Assembly (NCBI RefSeq): GCF_030867145.1
Contig: NC_134427.1
Coordinates: 15,399,001 to 15,463,000, forward strand
Direction of reading: 5' to 3'
DNA length: 64,000 bases
DNA from: Opisthocomus hoazin
Lineage: Eukaryota; Chordata; Aves; Opisthocomiformes; Opisthocomidae
Shown here: one piece after another, positions 40,401 through 49,514 of the stretch
Layout of the letters: each line of letters opens with the position of its first letter
Numbering within the stretch: the stretch's first letter is position 1
Position numbers and translations under genes: made by a program
Notes under the pieces: generated by a model
Told to the model about the DNA's origin: nothing
Databases searched by the model: none
What the model saw: the letters and a program-made list of their open reading frames with translations, nothing else

Positions 40401-43400
40401 ACAAGGCTGTAATAAAAGCTTGCCATGGAGACACTACTTGTGCTGTGCAAGTACCCACTTCTAGGGTTAAGGTGGTAACAAGATCTGTTAATAAACGATC
40501 TTCTCCAAACTTCTTGTTCCTTACAGACTGTCACTCTTCCACTTCTTTTATTCTAAACAGTGGCAAAGTGAAGGAGAAGCTCGTTCACAGCAAGCCATTA
40601 CAGGTGTTCCTGTGAAGGTTGTTGGACCCGTTCCTTGCTGAAGAAGGCTTTATTTGAGAGAGGAATCACACGCTGAAATACAGTGGTGTGAAGTGACAAA
40701 AACGGGGATAGTCATCTGTGAGAATTTGCACAGGATAGTGTGAGGGAACGCTGACAGCAACAGGTCTTTAGGAAATGTGGAAATGAAATAAACTTCTTTC
40801 ACTATTCTCATGAGGTTTGTGACAGAATTCATTTGAAGATGCTTTGGCCTCTTACTCTTGCTCCTCCTTCCAAGGTAGGGGGAAGCTGTGTAATTCTAGT
40901 TCTGTTTGGTTCTCTTAATGGCTTCATTAAAAAAAAACCCACACGTGTCTTGAGATTGAAGCTTCGTTGTGGGCATTTTCCTCTTTTTTCCCCTCTAACA
41001 CCATTGTCTATCTTCTAATTTTTTCCCATTTAAATTTGCTGCTTTTCTCAAAAAAGGGAAGTTACTAAGACATCTGGGAAAGCGCAGCTCCTCATGCCAT
41101 GCTGCTTTTCAAGTCTTTGTGTAAGAACTTCATAATATTTTTTATCTCTTTCAGCTGCCTATACCACCTTTTTCTTACCCCCTGAGTATGTAATTCTAAC
41201 ATGGACCTTTATTGTTAATAAATCAGTTATTGTCAGCTGCTTGAAAATATTCTGAAAGTGCTAAAGATTTCTCTAGACTGAATTTGACGTGTTATTTCAT
41301 GAAATTAAAGTATGTATTGGAAGTTTAGTGTGTGAAATCTATTTTTAGAATTTTACTGTTTTTCATCAATGTGCATCTACATGATGCTCTGTTAAATGGC
41401 AAGCAAGGAGAATCTTCTCCCGGGAAGGACTTGACGTTAGAAAACCATTCAGGTTCACACTACCAGATGAGATGGCACGACGATATTTATGTAGAACTGT
41501 CTTGCAGTGTTTACAGCTAACATGCACTTATTAAAAGATGGCTAACATTTTCAAGGCAGCCCTTTTTTTTTTTTCCCATTATAAAACCCTAGTCTGCCTT
41601 GCTTGCAGCTTTGCCAGGCTCGAATGTTTTGTGTTGAGTCACGAAGTATGTGTGTCTGAATTGTTTTGTAAAACTTCATCCAAGAAGGCTCAGTTGCTTA
41701 TGAGAATGTCATGTTTTCCCACATGAAAAATTTTGAAATTTATGAAAATATTGGTATTGTAGACGTCTTTTGTTGGGGAAAGGGACTGTTTTTCTGTAAA
41801 TATTCCATCTCTAGGGCAAGTGTGAGATTTTGGTGGGAGAGATTAAGTTTCAGAAATGTGCCTGCTCATATCCTGGAAGAAATTAATCAAGTTTGGAGGT
41901 CTGAGACTGGAACAATCTCAGTGGATTCTCAAGGACTGAGACTAAATGAGAGTCAAAGGACTGAGAGAGAGATTTGATACAGAGTCTGTGAGAGAGTTGT
42001 GACGAAGTGGGAATAGGACCTAGGAGCCAGTAATGCTCCGAGCGTTGGAAGTCTCTGCTTTCTGTTCAACCCGTAGAATACAGCGAGAGAAAGTAGGCTG
42101 GAGGGGGCACGGCTGCAGGCAGAGAAACATTGTCCTGTGGGTGAGGGAGCAGGACACTGCTCTGGAGAAATGAAGTTTCTCTCTGCCTTTGCCACAGGGT
42201 TCCTCTGCTGTCAGAGAGATACCTGGAGCAGAATGGTCACCATGTGCCTGCTCCTTCTTTACTGGGTGTCCTGCTTGATACCCGCAAGGCCGAATTGCAG
42301 AATTCCCGAGTTCTCTGTTAAATCGGTTTGAGATCCAAGGTATGCAAAATTAGGAGGCGCTTGCTCCGGATCCTTGTCTGTAACAGTGGAGTGTTCGTAC
42401 TCCCATACCTCATTAGGGTGCTGCAGAAATAAATTTGTTTCTTGACATGAGATGAAAGTACAGAGGAGGAAACTTAAGCATTTGAAGTTCAGAAGAATAA
42501 ATAAAGGATGGGGTCAGACACTGCAAAGAGAACTAAATATTGAATAACTCCTCACTAATTGAGTAACATCAAACTGTGCACTGAATAAGTGAGGAATACA
42601 AAGGGGAAGCTAGTATTTCAATGTTTATTTAACCAATGATTTTATACAGATGTACAGGAAGGCTGAATTGAGTTTGGAGATGTAGTCTTCATTCTGACAC
42701 CTCCTAATAGGAGGGGGTGATTTTGCGACCTTAATGTTGAAGAGTTTTTTTGTGTGACTTGGATATATGCAGACTTTAAAAATGTCATTCTTGTTATTTA
42801 GCTAATTTATTTAAAGATAGTCCTGTTCTTTGAGATGGACACATGGGGAGAACAGCACTCGTGTCAAAGTTTGAGCATGTCTTGTTGGATTAGGTTCTGG
42901 GGGAGTGCAGCAGAGGGGCTGAGATGTGCAGCCACACTTTTCCCCCTTGAAGCACTTTGCAGGGCGTGCCAAGTGCTGCAGCAGCTTTTGTGTAGTGTAT
43001 CCTGAAAGGATCTGCAGTGTGTTCCCCGAAATTCAGCTGTGTGGAACTGCTTTGTAGGAGTGTTTGAGCACTGTGCAGTGGAACACGCCAGCTCATGCCC
43101 GTGTGAAAGGCGTCTCAGAGAAGTTGGCCTGTTATGCTGAATCATGATTGAGCTGTGCAGAAATCAGGTGTACAAATCTCCCGTGACCCAGGGCTTGCGT
43201 GACTAATGATACCAACGGTAAATCACTCGGTTGCAGACCCGACCTAAGCGTTTCAGGAAAATGTCTTCATAAAGAAGTCATCTGAAGTGGGAGTGTATGA
43301 GGAAGGGGTGTTTTACTTGAGGAAAGTAAAAAAAAAAAAAAAAAAAAAAAAAGAAGGGGAGTGTTAATTCCCAAAAGTCTCAGTCTTGGCTGAAATTTGC

Positions 43401-45277
43401 ATTTTCCGTGGTGTGTATTACAGCATCTTGGACAAACTTCATCACCAGACTTAGTTTTGCCGTGTTTTTAGGTGTACACGTTTTCTGTAGACCACCTCAG
43501 AAAAATGAGATTGGCTTTCTGGAGGGTCTGGTTGGTGTCTGGTTGGTGAAGGAGGCTGTTGTCTGTAGACTTGTGGCCTCACCTGCTAAAGAGTTTGTAT
43601 GGTGGATGCAGGAGAGGACTGCAAGAAGAGAAGGAATTCATTGCATAGTGAAGGCAGGACTCCGGGGTCGCTGGGAGCTTGGTGGTGTGCAGCCGTTGTT
43701 CTGCTGAAGACTCAAAACGTTGTCTTTTAAAATTGCTGTAGATGGCCTGCGGGGTGAGTCGATGACTCCTGAGGTGCTGGGAGCAGCGCTTCGTGAACAC
43801 TCTGAAGTTTCTCTTTATGGGCTAAGCCATAAACAAGAAGAAAGCATATGGCCAAGAAGATGTTGACCCAAGCCAGACCACTTGATGCTGTTTTGTTCTT
43901 TTCAGTTAGATACGGAATGGTATTTTCCTGTTTCACAAACACAAGCGTTAGGTTTTGAAAATGTCAAAATGCATGGATTTTTGATGAACTGTTTTTAAAA
44001 AGCCTGAATTCACAAAACCATAAATTGTGACTGAGTTGTGTGTTGACTGCAAGAAGGGAAACCTTTTCTGGTTTTTGATATCTTCTTCGCGTAGCACCGT
44101 GTGAGAATTTCATGCTCAGGTGTGCATCCAGCCCTGTAATTGCTTTTAAGCAGTGGGAAGCGATCGTGGGTGAATGCAGTTCCCTGGAGCCTGGCAGTCC
44201 AGAATCCCAGGGTATAAATTATTTCCAACGTCTAGCAAACCATCGGCTTCCCATTGCTGCATTTCCCCGTGATTGTCTCGCCAGCCCCATTTTTTTTTCC
44301 CCATCTTGCTCTTTCCAAAAGCTGTAAACAATTAGAGTTTATACAGGATAAAATAAATTAAAAGCAATTTACAGTCAAACTTTTTTGGCCTTTCTGTGGC
44401 ATTTGGAAGAAGGGGATGTCTCTTTGTGCTGATCTGAGATAACAGATCCAGCTGCAAAAACCAGCGTGGCTGGCATCTTCCTTTGGCCATGATATAGCTG
44501 TATGCTCCAGATAAGTGTGAAAAATGCCTGATGCAGAGGGGTGCATCTCTGGTCTTTTTTGGTCTCTGTCAGAAGCAGAGGCAGAAACCTGATCCACTTC
44601 TACCACACGTTGATCAGACTCCGGGAGGTCCACCACAAGCTCAGTTTGCTTGGCTGCTGCACTTCTCCCACTGACATGCAGGAAGGGGTCAGACTCTTGG
44701 AAAGATGCCTGCTTGGAAGAGTAACAAGATGCTCCATGTGGAGCCAGCTTTGTGAACTTCACTGTTCCTACAAAATGAGTTCTGTCCCAACAGGCAGGGG
44801 ACATGGTTCCCAGGAAAGGGGTTTCAAGTTCAGCTGAAAGTGGTATTGATAGGGATAGGGCTCCGTTTACTGGAATACGTTTGGTATCCCATCAAGATCA
44901 TTTGCAAACAGTCTTTTGATGAGGTGTCCTGCCAGCTGTCATGTTAGAAAGGGACAATTTGAAATGTTTCATTTCAAATGACTGAAGGAACACTTGCCCT
45001 AGATACTGATATACTGAAATTCATAGGTGTTGGATTCATTGTGTTGCTGAAGGAAACAGAAAATAACTCGCTGTGAGAGTCAAAGTAAGCCTTTTATTCT
45101 TCCCCCCGGCAGGTTCCCATCCATCAAAATCTTAAAGAGCTCCTCGCCATCCGGACGGAGCTTCAGAAGAAGGTTGAAGATCTGCAGCGGGAAGCTGCCA
45201 CACGATCCATTTCTTCCTCCTCTGACAGAGGTTCCTCTCCTTCCCATTCTGCCACACCAGTGCACACCTCCGTGTGA
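7138..45277 (+). CDS. MTMR1: MTMR1 (myotubularin-related protein 1), complete coding region
   Basis: Fifteen exons splice to 658 codons plus stop, close to the 665 residues of human MTMR1. The enzyme is a phosphoinositide 3-phosphatase for PI3P and PI(3,5)P2 (family knowledge). Seen in order: an Ala/Gly-rich N-terminus (1-40); a PH-GRAM domain beginning about residue 85 ([20 protein letters not shown]); the phosphatase domain with catalytic motif HCSDGWDRT, Cys431 encoded at 24615-24617; the SID/C-terminal block [12 protein letters not shown]; a coiled-coil helix ([18 protein letters not shown]); a Ser-rich tail; and a C-terminal class I PDZ ligand HTSV. The Cys and Arg of the CX5R loop are intact, so this is an active-type member. 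The start is favoured by a good Kozak context (A at -3, G at +4) and homology to the human N-terminus. It lies head-to-tail behind its paralogue MTM1. Confidence 0.97.
7263..9800 (+). other. MTMR1: MTMR1 intron 1
   Basis: 2538 nt. It starts inside the CpG island and becomes AT-rich after about 8.2 kb, with a short alternating CG patch near 8086-8102. No exon or mobile element was recognised. Confidence 0.9.
9801..9906 (+). CDS. MTMR1: MTMR1 exon 2
   Basis: 106 nt, residues 42-77. Acceptor GTTTTTGTAG, donor AGG|GTAAGT. It encodes [20 protein letters not shown] ... GVSRDYR and ends in phase 0, which is what makes in-frame cassette exons in the next intron possible. Confidence 0.96.
11521..11567. 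repeat. 26-bp tandem duplication
   Basis: The segment TGTCACTACCACTAGCCAGT occurs at 11521 and again at 11547, with a partial third start (ATCACTAC) right after. Intronic, two copies. Confidence 0.85.
12625..12648 (+). CDS. MTMR1: Candidate MTMR1 cassette microexon (24 nt)
   Basis: A TTTTAACTAACAG acceptor, with a branch-point-like CTAAC right beside it, precedes 24 nt encoding VYRRPVIR, followed by donor CGG|GTAAGA. Both flanking junctions are phase 0, so inclusion adds eight residues without shifting the frame, just before the ALRDGNK segment of exon 3. Mammalian MTMR1 is known to have alternative exons in this same intron (family knowledge); equivalence of this one is inferred. Confidence 0.65.
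13465..13492. repeat. 28-nt poly-T run
   Basis: Uninterrupted T homopolymer within MTMR1 intron 2. Likely a slippage-prone mononucleotide tract or an old reverse-strand poly-A tail; no recognisable retrocopy is attached. Confidence 0.9.
14068..14145. repeat. 41-bp tandem duplication
   Basis: GTATTAAAACAAT..CTTCATGTGACCCTGTGACATT begins at 14068 and again at 14109, nearly identical (one A/T difference in the shared part). Recent local duplication inside intron 2. Confidence 0.9.
14881..14931 (+). CDS. MTMR1: Candidate MTMR1 cassette exon (51 nt)
   Basis: A long pyrimidine tract (about 14831-14870) ending CAATGCAG precedes 51 nt encoding [17 protein letters not shown]. The donor is CAG|GTGGCA, weaker than others in the gene, as often seen for regulated exons. 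It is phase 0-0, so 17 acidic residues would be inserted between exons 2 and 3. A TGCATG (RBFOX-type) motif lies at 14825-14830. Assignment to a known mammalian alternative exon is inferred. Confidence 0.62.
16297..16372 (+). CDS. MTMR1: MTMR1 exon 3
   Basis: 76 nt, residues 78-102 plus one base (phase 0-1). Acceptor TTTCTGCCAG, donor TTG|GTAAGC. It encodes [20 protein letters not shown]..., leading into the PH-GRAM domain. Confidence 0.96.
16373..17304 (+). other. MTMR1: MTMR1 intron 3
   Basis: 932 nt, AT-rich, containing a 26-bp tandem duplication at 16417-16470. No exon seen. Confidence 0.9.
16417..16470. repeat. 26-bp tandem duplication
   Basis: TTTATTTAAAAACAGAATAT occurs at 16421 and 16447, two essentially identical copies. 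Confidence 0.9.
17305..17399 (+). CDS. MTMR1: MTMR1 exon 4 (PH-GRAM)
   Basis: 95 nt, residues 103-134. Acceptor TTTTCCAG, donor AGG|GTAAGA. It encodes [20 protein letters not shown] ... VER, the core strands of the PH-GRAM lipid-binding domain. Confidence 0.97.
17616..17723 (+). CDS. MTMR1: MTMR1 exon 5 (PH-GRAM)
   Basis: 108 nt, residues 135-170, phase 0-0. Acceptor AATTTCAG, donor AAG|GTATGG. It encodes [20 protein letters not shown] ... EIVCK. Confidence 0.97.
17724..18137 (+). other. MTMR1: MTMR1 intron 5
   Basis: 414-nt intron; nothing but the splice signals was recognised. Confidence 0.9.
18138..18239 (+). CDS. MTMR1: MTMR1 exon 6
   Basis: 102 nt, residues 171-204, phase 0-0. Acceptor TTTTTGACAG, donor CTG|GTAAGT. 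It encodes [20 protein letters not shown] ... SNGL at the end of the PH-GRAM domain. Confidence 0.97.
18240..18955 (+). other. MTMR1: MTMR1 intron 6
   Basis: 716 nt, AT-rich. No repeat or extra exon recognised. Confidence 0.9.
18956..19039 (+). CDS. MTMR1: MTMR1 exon 7
   Basis: 84 nt, residues 205-232, phase 0-0. Acceptor TTGTCTTTAG, donor CAG|GTAAGT. It encodes [20 protein letters not shown] ... YKRQ, the linker into the phosphatase domain. Confidence 0.97.
19040..19685 (+). other. MTMR1: MTMR1 intron 7
   Basis: 646 nt, AT-rich; no additional feature seen. Confidence 0.9.
19686..19835 (+). CDS. MTMR1: MTMR1 exon 8 (phosphatase domain)
   Basis: 150 nt, residues 233-282, phase 0-0. Acceptor TCATACAG, donor CCA|GTAAGT. 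It encodes [20 protein letters not shown] ... [20 protein letters not shown]. Confidence 0.98.
19836..20539 (+). other. MTMR1: MTMR1 intron 8
   Basis: 704 nt, with a 12-G run at 19906-19917. Otherwise unremarkable. Confidence 0.9.
20540..20728 (+). CDS. MTMR1: MTMR1 exon 9 (phosphatase domain)
   Basis: 189 nt, residues 283-345, phase 0-0. Acceptor TTTTATTCCAG, donor AAG|GTAGGT. It encodes [20 protein letters not shown] ... [16 protein letters not shown]. Confidence 0.98.
20729..21221 (+). other. MTMR1: MTMR1 intron 9
   Basis: 493 nt; no additional feature seen. Confidence 0.9.
21222..21407 (+). CDS. MTMR1: MTMR1 exon 10 (phosphatase domain)
   Basis: 186 nt, residues 346-407, phase 0-0. Acceptor TGAATGACAG, donor AGG|GTAAAA. 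It encodes [20 protein letters not shown] ... [20 protein letters not shown] ... HWLEYIR. Confidence 0.98.
21408..24545 (+). other. MTMR1: MTMR1 intron 10
   Basis: 3138 nt. A 114-codon open frame at 23575-23919 has no recognisable homology or splice context. No mobile element recognised. Confidence 0.85.
24546..24752 (+). CDS. MTMR1: MTMR1 exon 11 (catalytic loop)
   Basis: 207 nt, residues 408-476, phase 0-0. Acceptor TTTATTTAAG, donor ATG|GTAAGC. It carries the P-loop HCSDGWDRT (CX5R); Cys431 and Arg437 are the nucleophile and phosphate-binding residues, and Asp433 and Asp436 are the family's typical aspartates. The rest ([30 protein letters not shown]) is highly conserved. Confidence 0.98.
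24753..25568 (+). other. MTMR1: MTMR1 intron 11
   Basis: 816 nt, AT-rich; nothing further recognised. Confidence 0.9.
25569..25661 (+). CDS. MTMR1: MTMR1 exon 12
   Basis: 93 nt, residues 477-507, phase 0-0. Acceptor TGACTTTCAG, donor CAG|GTAAGA. It encodes [31 protein letters not shown]. Confidence 0.97.
25662..30645 (+). other. MTMR1: MTMR1 intron 12
   Basis: 4984 nt, AT-rich. A strong C/T tract at about 26432-26482 ends in an AG, an acceptor-like decoy with no supported exon after it. No mobile element could be named. Confidence 0.85.
30646..30759 (+). CDS. MTMR1: MTMR1 exon 13
   Basis: 114 nt, residues 508-545, phase 0-0. Acceptor TTTTATTTCAG, donor GAG|GTAAAT. It encodes [20 protein letters not shown] ... 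CEKERLKE, the same length and phase as the MTM1 exon at 690-803. Confidence 0.97.
30760..32133 (+). other. MTMR1: MTMR1 intron 13
   Basis: 1374 nt, AT-rich, ending in a long T tract before the acceptor. No other feature. Confidence 0.9.
32134..32310 (+). CDS. MTMR1: MTMR1 exon 14
   Basis: 177 nt, residues 546-604, phase 0-0. Acceptor TTCCGATCAG, donor CAG|GTAGGA. It encodes [20 protein letters not shown] ... [26 protein letters not shown]. The exon begins GAGGTAAGC, which is itself a strong donor consensus three bases into the exon. Confidence 0.97.
35858..35912. repeat. AT-rich low-complexity stretch
   Basis: Over 50 bases of only A and T with TATATT/AATATA alternation, imperfectly self-complementary. 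Confidence 0.85.
36290..36545 (+). mobile_element. Ancient CR1-type LINE fossil (reverse transcriptase part)
   Basis: Degenerate but collinear resemblance to the 3' part of archosaur CR1 ORF2: AAATGATCTGGAAA, then about 85 bases later GAGTGATTAGATGCCAGCTG, then TGTCAATAAACACAAAATAT directly followed by TGCACATTT, corresponding to the part encoding the NVDKCKVMHIG-like segment. Many indels; no coding capacity. Recognised from memory of the family consensus, not by alignment. Confidence 0.5.
37038..37099 (+). repeat. AATAAA plus 16-A tract
   Basis: Two overlapping AATAAA hexamers (37038, 37042) are followed by a near-continuous poly-A (37084-37099). This resembles the end of a retrotransposed transcript, but no parent gene was recognised upstream. 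Confidence 0.4.
38415..38427. repeat. 13-nt poly-C run
   Basis: Homopolymer of C in MTMR1 intron 14, likely a sequencing- and slippage-prone site. Confidence 0.9.
39844..40144. repeat. 43-bp minisatellite, 7 copies
   Basis: Copies start at 39844, 39887, 39930, 39973, 40016, 40059 and 40102. Unit GACAGAAATGGTGGGGGCCT followed by GGCTGTGGTGGCCGGGTGTT and GTG. Copies 2 and 3 share AACGG/GGGACC variants; copies 5 and 6 share TGTGGGGGCC; copy 7 has TGTAGTGGCCAGG. Because 43 is not a multiple of 3 and the unit has no stops, all three forward frames and a reverse frame stay open. This is not a gene. Confidence 0.97.
43328..43352. repeat. 25-nt poly-A run
   Basis: Uninterrupted A homopolymer in intron 14. 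The preceding sequence was not recognised as a SINE or retrocopy. Confidence 0.9.
45113..45277 (+). CDS. MTMR1: MTMR1 exon 15 (terminal coding exon)
   Basis: 165 nt including TGA at 45275-45277. Acceptor CCCCCCGGCAG. It encodes [20 protein letters not shown], then [20 protein letters not shown], then [15 protein letters not shown] heptad-like helix fits the C-terminal coiled coil; the last residues TSV form a class I PDZ ligand, conserved with mammalian MTMR1. Confidence 0.97.
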   Translation, partial: VPIHQNLKELLAIRTELQKKVEDLQREAATRSISSSSDRGSSPSHSATPVHTSV

Positions 45278-45940
45278 TGTGTAACAAAAGCCGTGCGAAA
45301 AGATTTCTGTCAGGTGATGCAGAGAGGAGGGTGAAGTGCTTTTCCCATCACAAAAGGATCGTCAGTGACTTGTAATTGCTATGATCTACATGCCTTACTC
45401 TGTGTCTGATATTATCATGATGAGGCCAAAAAGAGCTTCAATAGATGTGATGTATTTTCTTGTTGGCAGTTCCCACGTGTGTTTTGACATCTCTAGCTAA
45501 ATCACCAATTGTTAAATTAAACTTTGTTTTGAGCAACTAACAATTTAACCATCCTAAAAAGGAATCCATCTGCCAAGCAGACAGAAAAATGCCTCTCACA
45601 CTGCCTAGGGTACCATGCCTGGTGGAGAGAATCGGATTAAATGCCACGTGATGCTTACACAGAACGTTTTTCTGAATGGGAGCTCCTTGTTCACTCAGTA
45701 ATATATATATTTTTTCTTTTGCTAGAGCAATTTATTTTTTTTAGGTAATTCATGCACTTGGAAATGGATTTTAAAATAAATGTTTTCCAGTGTAGTCAGT
45801 TTTACATTTCGACTAAATATGCCATTAAAGGTGGATGAAGTTAAGCTGGATTTACCAAGTACACCACACTGACGTGTATGATGTAATATATTTGGTAAAG
45901 TGTGTATTTTAGGTTTTTTAATGCCTTTTGTACAAGTTGA

Positions 45941-45946
45941 AATAAA
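45941..45946 (+). terminator. MTMR1: Likely MTMR1 polyadenylation signal
   Basis: AATAAA followed by T/G-rich sequence (GTCTTTTGACTGTTTAGC, then TTATTGTTCAG), a good cleavage context about 660 nt after the stop. Confidence 0.7.
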
Positions 45947-46337
45947 GTCTTTTGACTGTTTAGCTTATTGTTCAGTTTCAGCCTCCTGAGTGAGGGGTAA
46001 ACTTATTCATGTCAAAGTCTTGTACAAAGTAAAAGCTTGTTTTCTAGCAAATGGTAATATTTGGGGTTGGAAAGACACCCAGCTGTGTAAATTGTATAGT
46101 CTGTATAGCTCCACATTTTGTTAAGCGTGTTTTGTTTTAAAGCGTACACACAAATGCAAAGTTGTGTCCATTTACACACACGTGTATGTGATGTTAAACA
46201 TACGCATACTCCTGTGATTGGAAGCTGTAGGTTCAGAAAGTGGATCCTGCCTGTCCAGACTCTTTTGAAGACCTTAACTTGTAATGACTTACTTTGACAG
46301 ATTTTTTAAATAATATGATCTTGATTGGTATTCTTGA

Positions 46338-46343
46338 AATAAA
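46338..46343 (+). terminator. MTMR1: Alternative MTMR1 polyadenylation signal
   Basis: Second AATAAA followed by CTTGGCTTTTTGTTTTTT, a U/GU-rich downstream element. Use of this site would lengthen the 3'UTR by about 400 nt. Confidence 0.55.
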
Positions 46344-46365
46344 GCCTCTTGGCTTTTTGTTTTTT

Positions 46366-49300
46366 AAATTGCTGCTAGCATTTTGTTCTATGAAGTGAAT
46401 AATTTAACTGTGTTTTCATACAAAAGACATATTCCCAACTTTCTTTCATCTCCCCACCCAAAGTATTCATATTGCAGAGATTTGATCTATAACATCCAAC
46501 CTTTAAAAAAATTGCTCAATGGCTTTCTTGGAAGGCCCAGGAATAGTGCATGCGGAAGATTTGCCCTAGATTGTTTTCCTCGCTGTGTTTCAGGACAGTC
46601 TGGTTCTTCTCCTTAGGGCACTTCATACTGCAGCTCTGCTCTCTGACTCGTGCTTGCATGGCTCCGAGTGCTGCTGGGGCGAGTTCAGCCCCGTTCGTAA
46701 GGGCCCGTTGATCCGCTGTGCTGATTGTGGTTTTGACTGTCCCTGAGTATTTGTTTATTAGTGCGCGTTTGTTGTTAATAGGCGACGGTGCTTTCCTGTT
46801 TCCCGCGCTCATACACGCAGCGTGTAGTTAATGAGCGCAGTGAGCACGTCGGCAGCTCCGGCTGGCAAGGCTGACGGGCTGTGGCCAGGCTTACAAGTTT
46901 ACTGGGCAGTGCGGGGGATTCCAGCGTGTCCTTTTGATTATGGTGAATGCTTTTTATAATACGTACTTACAAGAACAAAGTTTAGGCAGGCTTGCAGTGT
47001 TGCATCTCTTAATCGACCCCGGGCGTTTTATAAATAGATGAATGATGTTTTCCTGTAAAAGTGGTTCTGCTGAACAGGATGCCAGCAGTGAGTTTTACAT
47101 TGCCAAAATATGTTGAGCTGGTATTGAATTAAACTCTTCCATACTTTGGATTTCCTTGACATTTTAACTGTATATTAAAGTAAAGCACATTATCTCTAAA
47201 ACGCAGTGCTAAAGAAAATCTTTTGAAGTTTTCCTCTTTATTGCTGCTAATAATCACAACATTTTCTCTGTAATTCTTGTAAAAGTGATGACTGGATTAG
47301 CTTGGGTGTTCTGAGATTTTTCAAGCTTGGTTTCCTAGAGCTAAAATCTGAAAATTTGGTTTTGCACAGCAGAGTCCCAGTTAGTTCAGCTGGCTGGCTG
47401 TTCATCCACCAGTTTCAGCATAGCTCAGAGAGTCCTCTCTGGGCTGAAGGGAGAGCACTGGGGGAGGGGTCCTGCTGTAATCGGTGTAAGCGCAGGGGGC
47501 GGTTTTGTATGTACTAACCATGGAAATTTTCAAAGGTGTTACATAGCTTGTGTATGCTCCTTGAAGCACAGTTTGATACTGAAGAGGTGACTGTCTTTGT
47601 CCTCAGTCTGATTCCTGATAATCAGATTTCTTCCTATTAACAACTAACTTCTGTCATGATTTTTTATTTGTTACGAAGACAGTCTTGAGCTGGTTGAGGA
47701 AAGAGCAGAACCCTGTTCTCTGCCTGATGCACCTTGGACACAACTATTCACTGCTGATTCAAAAGCTGGATCTTCTTTTGCTTTGGTTTTCGGTTTTGAC
47801 TCTGCTGAGTATAAAGGGAATGTGCAGAGGCAGCAAGCAGTTAAATTTGACCTGCAGGATTTTCCCATTGTCCCAGAATGGGCTGAAGCCTTGGTAACCA
47901 ACTGAAACATTTTTTGATTGTAAGTTAGGTGAATCATCAGCATCAGACACCGTGCCGTTTTAGTCCTGTTGAATTACACCAGTCCTAGCTGAATGACACT
48001 TTTTCCTCCTCTGTAGATAAAAGTAATTCTTTTGTTGTTTCATTAAAATGGAGGCAGGCTTTTAAAGCTGACAAACACTCCTATCTGCCTGGTTTTGTTC
48101 CCTGCATGGGCAGCCTTCCTCTCAAGGAGCTAAAGCTTTAAACAAGAGTGTTTGATTTTTCTCTTAGCTGTACTAATTCCTATGCTGTAGGTTGTAATGC
48201 CAAGATCAGCTGGTTCTCTAAAGGCTGGAAATAAGGAATCAACAACTCCCATTCACTGAGCAGGGGACAGAGTACAATGGGCAATTTAGAGTATTCCCCA
48301 CGTGAAGCACTGATGTTAAAAAGCAAAAAGGAACGTCCGTCTGCTGGGAGATCACGTCCGCTGAGCTAAGCGGGTATCATATCAGAGATCTTTATGCTGC
48401 CAGATCCTGTGCAGCTGGGAAGAAAGAATTGTATTTCTCCAAGAAGTAGGAGTCAGAATTAGCTAGTCTGAAATATAAACCACCTTTGTGGACTGCGAGA
48501 CTAAACACTGCATCATTAAACAAAGGGCAGAAGCTTGGTTTGTGCTGCACAGGGGGTTGATCTGCTGGACGTGAAGTTCCAGAGGAAACTGCAGGAACCC
48601 GAGGGCTGCGACGGGGACCAAACCTCCCTGCCGAGGGCAGCCAGGGACACAGGGCACCACCGCCAGTGTAGTTGCTGGGGGACCTGAGGAGAGCGTGTGT
48701 CTATAAATACTTCATTTTTTTACCATTAAAGTTTGCATAATGATATTTGTTTTCTCACAAAGTCCAATTTGTTTGGTTTAAATCAAGTCTTTAGTGTAGT
48801 TACAGAAGAGCTTATATACAATAAGGATATAGCCCACCATTTGCAGTTTACTTCCAACATGAAAAAACCCACAAAAAATCAAGTCTAGAATGACTTACTA
48901 GTCAACTTGGTTTATTTGGTGTTTTCCAATGGTAGCCAAATTCTGATTTTTACCCCCATGATCCTCACATGCACATTAGCCAAATGAGTCTTATCTGTTC
49001 ATAGAGTACCATTCGCCCTTCACGTGGCGTCGATCGCCTCTGCAGCAGCAAACAATGTGCCTTGCTTTTAAATAAGGGCTTGGCTCAAAGGAAAGGCTCC
49101 TCTCCCTGCACAGCGCCGTTGTTCCGGAACTCCGCTTGCTCCTCAGCCTCCTTTGTCGCAGAAGCCAATCCTTAAAAGCCTCAGCCTGTCGACTCATCTT
49201 ACCTTGTCAGAATTTGAAATGGTATTATGGACTAATTCCATTTGTATCACAACAAATGAGTAGTTAAGAATGGCAATATAGCACTTGTAAGGGTTCCTTA

Positions 49301-49514
49301 GCGGGGCTGCAGGAAAATGACTGCATTTACAGTGCCAGAAGAGCTGAAATTCATGTCAGAGTATTCGCAACTGAAGAATCTAGAACAAAGAAACCGTTAC
49401 AGTGTTGCCAAAGGAGAATGCAAGTAATCGACAGAATAAACAACAGGGAAAGAGCTAGTTAAATTCTTTCAATTCTCTGTTTTCTCTGTAATTGAGAAAA
49501 CTTTCCTGAATCAC
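46366..49514. other. Convergent intergenic region, MTMR1 / CD99L2
   Basis: Space between the converging 3' ends. Mixed composition, with only short ORFs lacking family resemblance. A further reverse-strand AATAAA lies at 48911-48916, so CD99L2 transcripts may reach into it. Confidence 0.65.

Larger units (their letters stand above)
32311..45112 (+). other. MTMR1: MTMR1 intron 14 (12.8 kb)
   Basis: Largest intron of the gene. It contains an AT-only stretch (35858-35912), an old CR1-like fossil (about 36290-36545), an AATAAA plus poly-A structure (37038-37099), poly-C (38415-38427), a 43-bp minisatellite (39844-40144) and a 25-A run (43328-43352). The open frames inside do not resemble known proteins; no nested gene is supported. 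Confidence 0.85.
45278..46365 (+). other. MTMR1: MTMR1 3'UTR (extent inferred)
   Basis: AT-rich trailer ending at one of the AATAAA signals at 45775, 45941 or 46338. No coding potential. Confidence 0.7.

Noticed and set aside
44358..44804. 148-codon minus-strand ORF near the end of intron 14
   Set aside because: No recognisable motif; length is within chance expectation for moderately GC-rich intron.
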